From Anthoceros angustus (lineage: Eukaryota; Streptophyta; Anthocerotopsida; Anthocerotales; Anthocerotaceae), in assembly GCA_010909165.1 (NCBI GenBank), contig MU008183.1, forward strand, positions 124,001-188,000: a DNA stretch of 64,000 nt. Direction: 5' to 3'. Shown here in pieces: positions 11,557 through 23,985 of this stretch (position 1 is its first letter; each line of letters begins with the position of its first letter). The translations under genes were made by a program, and so were the position numbers. The notes beneath the pieces are model-generated. The model was not told the DNA's origin. It did not search any database and was given only the letters and a program-made list of their open reading frames with translations.

Positions 11557-13030
11557 ATGGAATTGGATGAGCTAGAAGACGTTGAGGTTCCAAGCAGTTA
11601 CTTCAAGGCCCGGAATGGCAAGCGGAAGTCCGACAAGAAGATTACGGACATTGACATAGTGGATGAGCGGGTAAGTGCCGCATTTTGAGCAGAAATGAAT
11701 ATGCTGGGAAGCTGTGCATTCAACATTATTTGCTGTGTTGGCGTAGGAGCTTCGGGAAGCTCTTGCTGCACTTCCTCCGAGTCATGAGAAGGAGGTGGCA
11801 GCTTTGTTGGCAAGCTACAAGGCTGAATACCAGGATTGGCGTTTCCGATTGAGGTCTGCCATCCGATCTATGCTACCATTGGAGGAATTTGCTGCTGCTT
11901 GAGACACACTGTTTCAAGGCTTCTGAAAATGTGCCATTCCCACTTCAGCTGCGGATTCGGGCTTTTAATGTATGGTTTCGGATCCAAGAGAGCACTTCTG
12001 GAGAGCTTCGCCTCAGCTGCGCTCACGGATGGTGCTGTTATCGTGGTGAACGGGTATCTTCCTGCAGTCAACGTGAAACAAGTATGTGTCTTCAGATGTT
12101 CAATTATAAGCAGTGGTGTGGAAAGATAGGCAACCCTACGAGGATGCCTCCAATATGATTGCTCTCATTTCCAATGTCAGGTCATATGCAAAGTGGCAGA
12201 TATATTGTGGGAGCAGGAGGGCAGCAAGTGTCCTCAGCCACTCAGTTCTCAGAGCGTGGATGAGCTGTGTGCGTTCATCCGCTCTGAGACGTCCTCCTTC
12301 GTGTACGTTGTCATTCACAATATCGATGGGCCTGCCTTGAGAGACACTGATGTCCAGCGGAATCTAGCAACTCTGTCTGCTTGCCCTCAAGTGCGACTCG
12401 TAGCTTCTATCGACCATGTGAATGCTCCACTGTGTAAGTGTCTGTTTGTGAATACGGCAGATTGGTAGACACTTTTTCCCCTTGTAATGTGACTTGCTAA
12501 CCATTACGCTGCTAACAGTGTGGGACAAACAAATGGCTAGTACACAGTTCAACTGGTGGTGGCACCACACTCCTACTTATGCATCGTACAGAGTTGAGAA
12601 CACTTTTGCTCCCCTTCTGCTTGCAAGCGACGGCCCAAGGAAAAGCGCGCGCGCGGCTATTGTGGTGCTCAGAAGCTTAACACCTAACGCGCAAAGCGTG
12701 TTTCGAACAATTGCTGACTTCCAAATTGCCCACCCTGATGATCACGGTAAAAATTGTCTGCAGCTTCAATTATTCAATGCGATCTACTTGTATCACCACC
12801 CTCTAACCAAAGTTTTCATGACCCTGTTCATAGGTGTTACTCAACATCGTCTATACACAGCATGTCGGGAAAAGTTCCTGGTGAGCAGTGAGTTGACTCT
12901 GAAGGCAATTCTTGGTGAGTATCGAGATCACCAACTGGTCAAGTCTAGGAGAGGGCCAGATGGGCAAGATTACCTGTACATTCCTCTACCACAAGATGCC
13001 ATTGTAAAACTTCTTCAGGATATCAACTAA
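11557..13030 (+). CDS. ORC2: origin recognition complex subunit 2
   Basis: Subunit of the six-protein complex that marks replication origins and loads the MCM helicase in the nucleus. Six exons give a 343-residue protein with every phase matching: 11557-11670, 11747-11853, 11949-12081, 12181-12433, 12519-12746, 12834-13030. All introns are GT-AG and 76-99 bp. Recognisable ORC2 landmarks are [17 protein letters not shown] (spanning the exon 2/3 join), the [12 protein letters not shown] segment across the exon 4/5 join, [11 protein letters not shown], and the C-terminal winged helix with [13 protein letters not shown]. Length is close to Arabidopsis ORC2 (about 360). The last intron (87 nt) has no stop and is a multiple of three, so retention would give a 29-residue insertion. 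The gene ends 93 bp from the oppositely oriented SWIP gene. Confidence 0.93.
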
Positions 13031-13123
13031 CTTCTGCTTGACGAGAAAATGGGGTGTCGCGACAATTTTAATATAACCCCCCTTCACAAGAATAGATAGG
13101 ACCTTCTAAGCTTCGCAAGACTG

Positions 13124-16100
13124 TCATTGAAAGAATATTCTGGCACCACTGAAAGTAAACTCTATCAACTCAAACTCCGCCAAATATGTCTCCAGCCGCT
13201 TTATTATCTGCGTACATGTCATAAGGGCGCAATTTGAAACAGACGCTTGTGAACACAAGGAATGACTGCAAAAACAGTCGCTTGTACACGCACACATGGA
13301 AAGACGGAATAAACAGTCGCTTGTACACGCACACAATGAATGACGGCAAAAACAGTCGCTTGTGCACACAAGGAATGACGGCAAAAACAGTCGCTTGCGC
13401 ACACAAGGAATGACGGCAAAAACAGTCGCTTGGGCACACAAGGAATGACACAAAGTCAGCGCTGACAGCAAGCATGTACCAGTTGCATATTCTGAGCTTG
13501 CTCAACAGATATAGCTGCTAGCTTCTGGCTCCATACTTCTAGCGCACTCATGCCGCCCCTCGTACTGTTCATGTCCAGCCCATCTTCCATACTACTCTTC
13601 TCAGCAATCAGATGTTGCCTTGAAGAGTCAAACCAGTGAAGAGAATCGAACTGCTTGTCTTGCCCAAGCACCTGAAATCCTATATTAGCCAGGACACTAA
13701 GGAGATTGCTGCAGACTGTGATTCAGAGAAGACAGAATTATCCAAACCTTCAGCACATAAGCCAGCCCGAGAGCAAAGCCATCATCTGTGAACATTGCAT
13801 CGACAGCTTCTCTTCCTCTCTTGTAAAGCTTGTCTTTGGCTTGAAGCATGGCTTCCACAAAATTGATGATAAGAGCCGGAACAATCAAGAAGAACTCGCG
13901 CAAATGCATGTTGTCTTCACTTCGTAACTCCTGGACGCGCAAAACTCGGTTTGTATCAAGAATTTGCTTGCAAGAGGACGGCCACATACAACTTCTTCAT
14001 CTTACTCAGCATGCAACGAACCTTTGAGAAAACATTGGCCAGAATGTTCAGGTAATTGGTGCGCTCCAAAGATAAATCCTGGCTTTCCAGAGCCCTGTCC
14101 AGCAGCCTCCCAGCTTCAATGGTCTCCTCGGACAACCCATAGTCCCTTGAGGACTCCTCGAAGCTCATACTGTGGTTTACACCTTGCACGAACCTTTGAC
14201 ATGCAAAAGATCAGGCCATTTCTGGAAGAATGATGAAGGGTTCCAAGCCATTGCAAGTACAGGAAAAAGACACTCTGAGCATTGAGGAGATACTAACCCA
14301 GAGGCTATACTACAATAATGCAGCCCTCCATGCCTCACCATTCGCACAAATCCCAGGGCATTTCCCATTTCTGCAATAAGCTGGCGGAACTGATCCAAGT
14401 AACTGAGTCGATCTTCGGTCATACCAAGTTTCCGGATATCCTTGTTCAGCTTTTCTGCTCTCGTGAACGGGTACTGCTTCGCATGTTTCTCACCAGTTTC
14501 CTGAAACAGTTCCAGACAACCCTGGCTGAGCCAATAACCACGTTGACTGCAGAATCCAAAACAGTGCTAAAAGCCTGAACCACACCAGACGTACCTTGTA
14601 AAAACGGCGTTCCTTGCCAAGACATGATTTAACATGATCATCATAGAGGAATTGGGAAAAGACCACAAATTTCTGGGCGAGGTACTGATAAGCAATATTA
14701 ACAGTGGTGCTCATAATCCCCGTCCCATGCGTGCGGATGGAGTTTGCAACATGCCTCACACTAACAGTGTTTATGTGTTTTCGATGGAGTGCATTAGATG
14801 GCCTCTCAAAGAACACCTACACCACATGGAAGCTCTCAAAGGACCCTTCCATTCTAAAGGAAAGGACATGACTTACGCTCTATTTCCGCTTGCTTAAACC
14901 AGATAAAGCCAACAGAACTCCCAACCTGCAAGGCCTACCTGGGTGTTGAGATTGTATGTATAGCACGCAACAAACAGGTGAATGTTGCGCATAATATCCA
15001 GCAAATCCACGCCTTGTTCCAGTGTTTGACTGGGAAGATGGATGTCATCAAGCTCAAGTTTGTATTTCTGTTCAGAGAGCTGGCGCATTTCTCCATAAGT
15101 CTAGGTAAAAATAGCCTTCTCGTCAGTAGGACGCCATGGTATCATGATAATATGCCACATATTTGCACAGAAAAGTAACTCTCAATGCATAGCATAGCAC
15201 AGAGTTGTCACTTACTTTCCAATCGTGGAGAGCAACTGCAGCATGGTCATAAAAGGCAGAATTGAGATAGCTCTCCACTCTGGCCTTGATGTGGATGTAC
15301 TTTGAGCTGAACCGTAGAGGCTTCAATTGCAGGAACCAAGATAGATCCCGAACACCTGTCTATGGGAGGGAACACGGAGTGTAGATGAGGATCAAACGCA
15401 CCTTCAACCAAGACCTTCAGGTAGTCTGTAATCTCAAAGCATAAAGAAGTTGGCAAGCGTACAGGTGTGGGAATACCTTCGTTGGATTAACAGCCACAGT
15501 GCCCTTCAAATGCGCTGAATGGACATGCAACCGGAGATCAGTCTCAATGTCCCTACACAGTGGGGAGATAATCTCCTGCAAGCGTGGATTCATGGTGAGA
15601 ATGAAGTTGAAGAGCACTTCCTCAAGAATACATGACAGCCTTCTGCATTGCGTCCGAAGTTTAATAGTGCAAGGGACTTGCAGCAGCAACTTACTTCTGT
15701 CACAGACACTTCAATTTCTTTCTCAAAGGCTTTGATCACTTTTTCATCCACCTTTGCACGCTTCAGCAGCTTCACTCCGTCCGTGAAAGAACTTATAAGG
15801 AACCTGAAAAACAAAAAATCACAAACCAATACTTCAAACCACCTAGGACAGCAGCAACTCAAATTACAGGCATTGCTTCCTCCTTTCTACCAGCAAATCA
15901 AAATGTGCCAAGAGTTTCATATTTACTGAAGGTGACGAGCTTCCTCTGCCTGACCATACACCATACCGAAGCATGTGGACATCATCTCCCTGCTCCAGTA
16001 CAGAAAACTGCAGTCTGTGACAGTTCTTACAACCTGATGTAGCTCAGCAGCCATCTCTATGAGCAGAAAAAGATCTGAGAGCTCCTTGTACAAGTTATCT

Positions 16101-19100
16101 GGGAGCCTGTTCTGTTGCAACAACAAGCATCAGATATGTCACCAGCAGGGCAAGTAAAGCTACATCACTCACCACATGTCCAAAACAGTAACAGAAAGGC
16201 CAAACAACACACAACCACTCCACTAGATACATAGGAGATTGTGGCACCTTCATACTTACATGGCTGCTTAGTATATCCAAGCACATTCGAAACAAGATCC
16301 TTCTTTGCCCACTACAACAGCCTTGCAGTATATTGATTGCCAAGCCAACCTGCAGTCGAAATGATGTCAAAGCAAAGTCTTCTTACTCATGCAACCTGAT
16401 GCCCAGAGCATTACATGGAGAAAAAGAAACGGTGTTTTAAAAAGTAGAAACCATACAGCCGCTAACGCATCTAAGAGCTTTGCATCGATCTCCTTTGCAC
16501 CTGTCAGAAATTCAAAGAAAGCCATCACTTGCAGAAACGGAGGCAGGAGATACAAGTCTTGGACTATGAAACAGTCGATGAAAACCCTTTTGGACCCTTA
16601 TCAGCAAAGTGCACTTACTCCATGTCATGGAACGAGTGAACAAATTCAGACCACTGCTTCTTGCTTTTGACGTGGTATCTGCTTCCAGTTGTGCCTGTTC
16701 CAACAGAATCAGACAAATGTTGCACAGAAGCCTGACAGGATTATGTGTAACGAGACCAATGGATGGAAAGTAGACTGGTCAACTGTAGATACCTTCACGT
16801 GAATAAGGTGTCTCAGCATTTGAGCCTGTGTGAGCTGGATCATATGCCCGATGCTCTGCACAGTTTCACTGTTTTTCCTAAAGTACATATCCTCCACAGC
16901 CTGATGTCAAACAGGAAATGGCTGTCAAGTCTATTTCGGATAATTTGGGGTTATCCGTAGGACCAACACCAATTGGAGGAGAAGCACCAGAGAGACACCA
17001 CCAGGTCTAAGGGAAACTAATGGTTCCATACAAGACTCGAGCTCATACCTTAAGCAGTTCCGCAGCATGGTGCAAAACACGTATCTGGTCCTTCCGTATC
17101 GGTACCTGCAACAAGGACAAACATTCTCGATGTCAAGTTGAAGCATCATACTCACACACAGATTCCCATCCAGGGCAGGAACGTACCTCCATAAACACAT
17201 GAAGGTCCACACAAGCACGCAACATATTGCGTAGACGGTTAGCGAGAAAGATACCCTGTCACAACGACAGCCAGGATATCACACTCCTGCCTCATCATAT
17301 ACATTGAGCCTAGCATGAAGATGAGTGAGATGATTACCTGTGCCAGCTGCTTTAGCCTCATTTTCAAGACTGCTTGCACTGCCACCTGCAAGACCTGCAG
17401 AAATGAGACATTTGAGCAACACTTGCAGACACCTCTGCTTTGAGAAAAGGTGTAAAGAAGAAGCATTTGGCGACAATTGCTTGGCATGGGCCCAATCGGC
17501 AGAAGGATCAGTTGTACAAAACCTTTCTTCAAGTAATTGCCTAAACATGCAATGAGAATGTTGGACACTGCTGACCTTTGTAGAGACAGCTGAGTCAAAT
17601 GAAACTAGCCAATTTGTGATTGCACTGCGTGACGCCTGCACATCCCTGGACGACATTAAGACAACTCTTAGGTATCCAGATTCTGGACGGGGACACTGGA
17701 TGTTTGTTCTCACTGACAGTTCTGATGAGCTACCTGAGTAACATGTCATCCAGACTGAGAAGGTAACGGCTGTTGAGCAAGCCAGCTTCTTTCCTCAGCT
17801 CCCTCAATATGGAGGAAGAGAAGGCCCCAGGAGGCAGCTGGGTCACTAGAAAATCTGGCGGTACCATTCTGATGTTGCAAAACAGATGCAGTACGGGTAT
17901 AGTCCGTTGCACCTCAAAGATCAGCTTACACAGTTTCTTGTCGGGAGCCTCTACTGCCTTGTCATGCAATTGGAAGAAGATGTCAAGATCGATGCATAGG
18001 CAGCACTTTACACCATCAACACAAGACATCTATTCTCGGACACAAGTAAACTTCAAAAGGTCCAACGGAAGCGGCAAGAATCTCGAGTGGCAAAAGCGTC
18101 AAGCATACCAGTGCTCCATGCGTGGAACACGAAGAGTGCCAATAACCAGCCTATTTGCTCCCTATCACTGGGACGCTCCCTCAAAGTATCTGCTGGGCAC
18201 GAACGATCTTCAGAGATGAGAGACAAGATGGAGATCTCTCCCATGAGGGAAAACAATGAGGAGCAAATTTACAGGCAAGATCGTTTCAATGAGAGGAAAG
18301 CATGTCGTGGGAAGACCATCTCACCAAGTCGAGGAAGGACTTGAAGGACAGCCTCCTTAAGACACAGGGACACCTCTTCAAGAAATTGCCGATTAGATTT
18401 GACCTTAATCAGATCTCCAGAGTTGAAGTCCTCTTGCAAGCATCTCTGGAGAACGGGAGCACAGAGCTTAAAAAACGTAGGGGAACAAGCCCAAGACGAG
18501 GCAGGAATACTCGGCGAAGGTTGTCGAGAGATGAATGTGCGATGCTAGCTAGCGAAAGAGGCCACGTACATGAAAGGAGCCAGTGGTTAGAGTGTCATCA
18601 ATCCTTAAAACAGCACGATCCAGGAGTTCCACGTTCTCAGATTCCATATCAAATTTGGAAGGGTCGCTCCTTATTTCATGTAGCATTCTGCCACACACCA
18701 TGCGAAAATTGACATAGTCATGCTTACAAATCCTGTCATCAGCAGGTAGATCTCCTAACAGTGCCCTAAACCCAAATACACACCTGGTGAAAAGAGACAG
18801 AGAATGTCCCAGAGCACCATTCTGTGCCACAATGTGATCAACAGTGACCAGAACCCCAAGCCCTTCCGCCAGCGCAAGCACGGCCGTGAGCAGATGAACT
18901 GCCCCAAACGACGAAAACGATCTGCCCCTATCTCCCCCATAGATCCCATCCAGCTGCAAAACCAGATTCCGCAGCACCGCCCTCAACCTAGACAGAAAAG
19001 CCAGCAGCTCATGGAAGAAGAGAAACGACTTGGCGAAGGAGATCTGCAACTCCCCCTCCAACGGCAGCTCCTCCAGACTGGCCCCGAGCCCGAATCCTAC

Positions 19101-19416
19101 CAATCGGGGATAGATGCTCCCAACAGCCTGCTTCCTCAGAGACTGGATCTCCAGACAATCAAACGCCAGCACAGTCACCAGCTTGCTGAACGGCACGTTG
19201 TCAGTCACCGCCAGATCCAGCACCGAGGCCTCCTCCTGCGGCTGCGCCGTCAAGTGCACCGGATCCCGATTCACATCCCCCACATCAGACGCCGCCGCTC
19301 TGAGAAAACTGTCATCGTGCTGCTCCAGCTTGAGCAGCACACCCCCGCCACTCGTCCACAAACCTGCGCAGTTTTTCATGCTGCTGCTCCACCGCAACGG
19401 CTCCCACGGACGCCAT
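13124..19416 (-). CDS. WASH complex subunit SWIP (WASHC4 / KIAA1033 homologue)
   Basis: SWIP holds together the WASH complex, which activates Arp2/3 on endosomes. Twenty-three exons fit in phase: 18570-19416, 18325-18445, 18109-18207, 17734-17953, 17576-17645, 17338-17385, 17187-17255, 17049-17105, 16793-16900, 16619-16694, 16457-16500, 16260-16349, 15927-16111, 15695-15803, 15477-15575, 15216-15359, 14939-15100, 14595-14816, 14298-14500, 14022-14193, 13748-13930, 13480-13671, 13124-13207. The product is about 1200 residues, against about 1173 in human. It shares landmarks across the whole length: [57 protein letters not shown] and a C-terminal [19 protein letters not shown]. Exon 1 is one base out of frame at the C run 19342-19346: the ATG at 19416 gives a SWIP-like N-terminal helix but needs the shift, while an ATG at 19379 gives an intact frame. 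Exon 6 may start 9 bp further upstream (17394). Confidence 0.9.
13230..13450. repeat. 35-bp intronic minisatellite
   Basis: About six copies of a unit containing aacagtcgcttgtgcacaca and ggaatgacggcaaa. The last four are spaced exactly 35 bp (13338, 13373, 13408, 13443); earlier ones are a few bases longer. It lies wholly inside the last intron of the SWIP gene (13208-13479). On the gene's strand the unit lacks stops in all three frames, which creates three overlapping spurious ORFs. Confidence 0.88.
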
Positions 19417-19651
19417 AGCCGCCAGCCGGTGCAGGCCACGGGGGGCGGCAGCCGGAATTAGGTCAAGCCCATCTCCCCCACCGCCACCTCCGGGCTCCAG
19501 CGGCAGCGCATCCAAGCTCCCGGTGCCGTTACCCTGCCAGACCCACTTTCAAATCCTCCGCACTCGCAAGCTGCACGGAATCCGAGCTCCAGCCCCGGGG
19601 CTCCGGCAGCAAGGCAGCAGGAGAGCTGCGTGTCAGACAAGGCGATGCACA

Positions 19652-19660
19652 AAACCCTAA
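19652..19660 (+). promoter_or_regulatory. telo-box in the SWIP 5' region
   Basis: AAACCCTAA lies about 240 bp upstream of the SWIP start. Telo-boxes are common in promoters of plant housekeeping and growth-related genes. A second AAACCCTA is at 45207-45214 upstream of the ethylene receptor. Confidence 0.4.
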
Positions 19661-21805
19661 ACCCAGCCCGCAGAATGCGACAAGGGAGGTGTCAGCAGGG
19701 GGGCGGTAGGACCAGGTGTCGCAGCTCAGAGGAATGTATAGTTTAGTGTAAAGCGGAGCATGGAGACGGAATGTAGAGAAGGCGAGAGGGCAGAGGCGGT
19801 GGGTTGTTTGAGGGCCCCGATGCGCAGGTGAATCCGAGGTTTGTGCATGCCATCTCCTGTCTCTCAAGCCTGCTATAAACAGCAAGCTTGCATTTCCGAC
19901 TCCATCTCTTTTCTGGCTGATGCCGTGCGTCTCCCACCGGCTCCCAGCACACACATCCATCGCAACAACGCAAAGCACAGCCTACGCGATTGATGAGAAG
20001 ATGCCGGCTTCATCCTGGGCACATGTGCGGGTGGCCGGGCCGGGCAGCCTGGCGTCAGGCAGCAGCCAACGGGGGCATGCCAACTTTCGTCTCACTGCCA
20101 GATTCCAGTCATTTCATGGCACCACATCCTGCAGGCGTGGGCGAGCAGGCAATCACAAGGTGGGGCCTTGGAAGTCGGGCCAATCTCAATCCATCCCCTA
20201 AAGTGCAGTGTGCAACGCTAGCTTCTTGCTTGCTTCTGCAACAACAGTGCAGTGTTGGCGTGTCTGCTGGGCTCTCCTCCAGACAGCAACAACATCTCGA
20301 TCCTGTCTTGACGGTCTTTCACATCACACTGCCGGCTTTACCCTCTTTCACCGTCTTTCACCCGATGGAGGAGGACAGGGCTCGGCAGAATATGCAGGCG
20401 ACGTCACCAACTACTCAGCATCCTCTCGGCAGCAGCAGTGAGTGCTGGGCGGGGCGGGGCCGGGAGCGGTGGAATCCGGATGAGGGAAGCCTGCGTTTGA
20501 TTCATGGTCACGCTGGTCTCGCAAACCGCAGTCAAACAGGTAGTTGATGGGTCATTGGACCTGACCTCATCTGCGGGCTGCCAGTGCGAGGTCGGAGACG
20601 ATGATTGGTCAAGGGACACAGCTTCTTCCAACACCCAACCACGCATGGTCGCAGATGCTGAGCCCACATTGCATCATCGCATGGGCAGTGTGTTCCGCAG
20701 TTCCGCCCAGTCCACACCGTTTCTCTCTTTTCAAGTCAATTCTGCATCCGTTTCCGCGGCCATGGAATTCTAGACTGTCCTTTGTTCCCGCACTCCATAG
20801 AGCAATCACTTCCGGTGCGAGACTCCGGTGTTCGTGTGACATAGGCTTTCCAGAGCATGCACATGTTGGAAGAGTGACGACGAAAGGACACCGTGTGCCT
20901 GGTCTTCTCCACATCATCTCCAATCTCTTTTCATGGATGGATGGTACATTGTGTACATAGAGGGTCTTAAAAACACTAGAGTCTCTTCTTCGGACTAGAC
21001 TAGAAAGTCGTCGTGGGTGAATATTGGAAGAGTCTCATAACTTAAAATCTCATATATACATAAAAAAACTAAACAAACAAATCTTCATCATCTTATGTGC
21101 AACTAGTCTTCATCAAAGCAGTTCTATTGTTCTCGCACTTCATGATCGATCAACGTACAAGTTCTATTGATGTTCCTAAAGTGTCTCCGTCTTCGTGTCT
21201 TCGTTGAAAATTATAAGAAGGTCGTGCACTTGTTGAAAGAAGGCCTTACATCTACATAAGAACTTTTCGTGTGGACAAATCACGCATCATCTTAAAGAAG
21301 GTCGTGCACTTTACGGTCTCGCACGGACAAAGCTTCATCATCCTACTTGCAAAGAGTTATCGTTCATGCAACAATATTATTCATGCTCTTGATGTTTATT
21401 GGGCTCTTCTACACATGATATGAAAGTTGCTTCACATCATCTCGGTCTTTTCGTAGATAGTATAATTCAATTTTATTCAATTCGTTGAGGTGCAACCTGA
21501 GGATAGAATATGTAAGGTTTCAGACTAATCTCCCTAATTAGGTCTTTCTTTATTGGCTTAAGGCCTAGGACAGAGTTGCTAGGGTTGTTTGGCTCTAGAG
21601 GCATTCTTGTTTATTATTCATGTGAATTTTCTTTGCAAAAAGAATTCATTCAATTCAATCATATCACACAACAATGTTCGTCTATTAACAAGTCAACTTC
21701 ATTGACGTTCCGTCTTTGTAGCCAAGGAGTTCCAACAAGGGCATCAAGTTTCTCTATTAGGCCAAGAGTCTCGACCAGTCCCCTTGTGCAAGTTTCTCCT
21801 GCAAG

Positions 21806-21839
21806 TTTGTACGAGTCTCCACATGGAGACTCGTACAAA
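21806..21839. repeat. perfect inverted repeat, 16-bp arms
   Basis: The arms tttgtacgagtctcca and tggagactcgtacaaa flank a 2-bp centre. It sits in non-coding DNA between SWIP and WRKY. Confidence 0.8.
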
Positions 21840-23929
21840 GGCTTCTAGTTAATGGGATTCTCACGACTACTATTGGGAATGTTTTCTTAAATAACTTCTA
21901 ATTAACGGGATTCTCGTGACTACCATTGGCAATGCTAGGGAAGAGCCCATGCCTCATGGACTCTTCCCTAGCTCATGCCTCCTTCGGTCTTTTAGTGGCA
22001 CAAAAGATAAAAAAAATTTCACTCTATCTTTTAGTAGCACAAAAGATGAAGACTCTTCTTTTCAATAGATAAGATATTCTTGTGAACTAGGTCCGAAGTC
22101 CATAAGATATTCTTGCCAACTAGGTCCTGAACTACTAAGTCCTCAATCCTCAAGCTTAGAAAATAAGAGGTACATACATACATACAATGGGCCCAAAGTC
22201 GCTTAGCAGCCACAAATGGCTCCATCTCAACAATTTAAAAAAAAGAACACTTATGATATGAATCATTTGTTGGCAACGAAGCCATTACGCTTCCGTTGCG
22301 CCACTTTTGATGTTCCTAGCAAACAACCCTCTCTCTAGGTTGAAATAAATTCTGCTCGGGATATTTTGCTTGGTTAAAAAATGAAAAAAACGGATCCCAA
22401 TAAAAGTCAGGTTTTACTAACCTGAGTGTGTACATAGTATTAAGCGAAACGGGATCGTGAAGAAGTCAAGGGCTCCGCCGAAGCCCACGGAAACGGAGGT
22501 TGGACTTGGCCACTCCAGGACAGCTCTTTGACCGGTCACATCCCCGGGCCGCTGCCGTTCACGAGTGGATGGCAGGCCAAGCACCTGTCGGAACCGGAAG
22601 CCGCCGGTCCACATCACTCATCCGGTTGCGCACCCACTCACCGGACATCGCCGGTAAGTCAATACCTTGATTGACTCCTGTTGTGGTTGTGGCGTGTGTG
22701 CCGGCCCCCAATTCCCCGTCCAATTATTGCGCTCCTTCTCTCTGCCAACAAAAGCGTACACATTGCCGGATTGCCACTTCAAACAGGCTTTTGTCCGCTT
22801 TCTCCTGTTTCTAGTATCTTATGGAATTTAAATATAATATTAAAATTATGAAAATTTTATTTTAATCAATTAAATTTACAAGGTAGTTTGTACAGAAATT
22901 AATGAAATATAATTATAACACCATGTTGGTGATAATTGAGTGTTGGAGGATGATAATTGTATGATCTAAGGATCTCAAGGATTTTGAGTACTCATGTGTG
23001 TCCTCATGATAGTTAGCATACACTTCTCCATCCCAAAGAACTCCAAAGATGATAAGAGATTCAACCAAATTGTCCGAACCTCTCACATCGTGGACAATAA
23101 AGATTTGTGCCTTCTCTTTTTGTAGTGCTTGCCTCAGTGATAATTTATACATTTCTTTCCTATGCTTACTTGCAGGGTATCTTTTTGAATCCGTACTTAT
23201 GTTTGCCTTGAGCATGATACGTGTGTGATCTTTAGTTGTGCTTGCCAGTTTTAATAAGTGTTGTACTGCTTCATTCATTTTTAACATAAGATAAAACATG
23301 GAAGAAAGAAATGAGATACCTAGACATATATGCTTATGTTTTACTCTATTTCATTTATTTTAGCCTAATCTACCTTAGATTATTGTTGTTGGATTACGAG
23401 CCCCTTTGTTTCATCCGCAATACTTTGACCACTTTATCTGAGTATATTGGGAAAAAAAACAATCCATCATCTTTGAATTGTAAACTGGGTATCTAGTAGA
23501 ATACTAGAACAAGAATCAAGTACTGCTTAGATTTTTCGATATGTGTAACTATCCAAAAAATAAAAAAAGAGAAGTCTAAACCAGAAGAAGAAAAGAAGAA
23601 GAAGGAATAGAAGGTTAAAAAGAATAAATAGATAAAATAAGAAAGTCTAATAGACCGAAAATCAGCATAATGCAAAATCCGATGATGGGCATTGGATATG
23701 CGTGTACTTAGTGATTCGTGGTTGGAGGCGAGCCGAGCATGGACATAGTTGGGGAGGTGTGAAACGGGATAATGCAGCGGTTGCGAGTAAACGCGGTCAG
23801 TTTCAGTTTTAGTTGATGGTTGCTGTTTTACGGGACGCGGTTTGGGATTTGACCGGATAAGTCAGCGCTGATTGTTTGACCTTGAGGGCAGTTTGACTTG
23901 GGCCAAAACCCTGATGTGCCTTCCAAATT

Positions 23930-23985
23930 GCTCTCCACTCCACTCCACTCCGCTCCTCTCCTCTCCTCTCCTCCGCTGTGGTCTG
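23930..23985. repeat. CT-rich microsatellite
   Basis: Runs of ctcca and ctcct; further tctc runs occur up to 24120. Probably part of the WRKY upstream region. Confidence 0.6.

Noticed and set aside
13124-13505. Three overlapping minus-strand ORFs with Cys-rich repeats
   Set aside because: They are translations of the intronic 35-bp minisatellite; splice sites on both sides give an in-phase SWIP protein without it.
13630-13660. GTTCGATTC-like T-arm on the minus strand suggesting a tRNA
   Set aside because: It is the coding sequence for KQFDSLHW in a SWIP exon; no acceptor stem or anticodon arm surrounds it.
16512-16703. Alternative SWIP exon using the acceptor before gcttctgtgcaac (16735)
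   Set aside because: Its frame hits a stop at the next donor and leaves the wrong phase; the acceptor before 16694 resolves all phases.
19990-20960. Overlapping ORFs of 90-185 codons on both strands
   Set aside because: No family resemblance, no splice-supported partner, and similar ORFs on both strands indicate chance in GC-rich DNA.
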